Shown here one piece after another: positions 6,094 to 6,502 of a DNA stretch of 6,502 nt. The stretch's first letter is position 1; the number at the start of each line of letters is the position of its first letter. The notes beneath the pieces were generated by a model. It ran no database searches and was not told the DNA's origin. It was given only the letters and a program-made list of their open reading frames with translations. Both the position numbers and the translations under genes were made by a program. Origin of the DNA: Desulfuromonadaceae bacterium (GTDB taxonomy: Bacteria > Desulfobacterota > Desulfuromonadia > Desulfuromonadales > Desulfuromonadaceae); NCBI GenBank assembly GCA_027065245.1, contig JAMOOS010000305.1, forward strand, positions 1 to 6,502, read 5' to 3'.

Positions 6094-6501
6094 TCAGCGT
6101 AAGCGACTACTGCCGTCACTTTCCCGCCAGCGGTTGAGATGATGACGGTAAAAATAGCTGGCGCTCTGGTAATAGCTGATGGCGTCGAAAATATCCTGGT
6201 TGAGCGGTTCCATGGGCTGGTAGCTGGTGGCGGTCAGTTTGGCGGCGGTTATGGCGTATTCGTGCGCTTTTTTGTCGGGCGTGAGAACCACCAGTTTGTC
6301 GTCACGTACCAGGCCGAGCTTCTGGTAGGTGCTGATAAACGCCCGGGGCTTGAAGCCGGTTGCGAGGATGTTGTCACCGTAAAAGGCGCTGGGGTAATCC
6401 CAGCCCAGCAGGGCGAACAAGGTGGGCATTATGTCCACCTGGCTGGACAGCTTGTGAATCACTTGCGGCTTTATCAGCGCCGGGGCGTAAATAAGCAGTG
6501 G
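6094..6501 (-). CDS. LtaS-like sulfatase-fold phosphoglycerol transferase, C-terminal part only
   Basis: The frame is open to the right edge, so the true start lies outside the window; 135 C-terminal residues are visible. The first residues, PLLIYAPALIKPQ, then KLSSQVDIMPTLFALLGWDYPSAFYGDNIL, are the typical tail of alkaline-phosphatase-superfamily enzymes of the LTA synthase / OpgB type: the iPLLIYAP strand after the metal-binding DHG motif, the V/IDIMPTLLALLG helix, and the YG-DIL strand. ISTYQKLGLVRDDKLVVLTPDKK and a closing AISYYQSASYFYRHH match the LtaS-family proteins of Gram-negatives. Such proteins have an N-terminal membrane domain and an extracytoplasmic catalytic domain that moves phosphoglycerol (or related groups) from phospholipid onto a glycolipid or glucan. 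The catalytic Thr and metal ligands lie upstream of the window, so activity and substrate cannot be judged. It is on the same strand as dedA-uppP, but a 305-base gap suggests separate transcription. Confidence 0.85.
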   Translation of the reverse strand, partial: PLLIYAPALIKPQVIHKLSSQVDIMPTLFALLGWDYPSAFYGDNILATGFKPRAFISTYQKLGLVRDDKLVVLTPDKKAHEYAITAAKLTATSYQPMEPLNQDIFDAISYYQSASYFYRHHLNRWRESDGSSRLR

Positions 6502-6502
6502 A

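Overview
The window carries five protein-coding genes on a moderately GC-rich bacterial chromosome segment. Nothing mobile, no rRNA or tRNA, and no CRISPR array was seen. Two genes lie on the plus strand (mfd, then a SurA-like peptidyl-prolyl isomerase). Three lie on the minus strand (an LtaS-like sulfatase-fold transferase, then dedA, then uppP). The two groups converge with only 8 bases between the stop codons at 4131 and 4140. The content points to a Gram-negative: a periplasmic SurA-type chaperone with a signal peptide, plus DedA and UppP. The order mfd followed by a secreted SurA_N/PPIC protein is one I associate with Desulfuromonadales-type bacteria (Geobacter/Pelobacter/Desulfuromonas relatives). 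That assignment is from memory and was not tested by a search.

Layout. Positions 2-3136 are most of mfd, the transcription-repair coupling factor, cut at its 5' end by the window edge. After a 68-base spacer holding a small hairpin comes the SurA-like gene (3205-4131). On the opposite strand, read from right to left, 6501-6094 is the C-terminal part of an LtaS-family transferase that runs off the right edge. Then follows a roughly 305-base gene-free gap (5789-6093) with several short direct repeats and two small dyads. Then come dedA (5788-5171) and uppP (5174-4140), whose stop and start codons overlap as GTGA.

How the genes work together. The minus-strand set is envelope-directed. UppP dephosphorylates undecaprenyl pyrophosphate on the outer face of the inner membrane. 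Some DedA-family proteins are now known to return undecaprenyl phosphate to the cytoplasmic face. The dedA-uppP overlap therefore looks like a two-step lipid-carrier recycling unit. The UppP here is unusual in having about 59 extra N-terminal residues that resemble a cleavable signal peptide plus linker, and a Cys-containing loop after the first active-site motif. The plus-strand pair joins DNA repair and periplasmic folding with no obvious functional link beyond co-transcription.

No clearly novel multi-gene system was found. The most interesting points are the translationally coupled dedA-uppP pair, the extended UppP, the degenerate parvulin domain, and the repeat-bearing leader/gap upstream of dedA.
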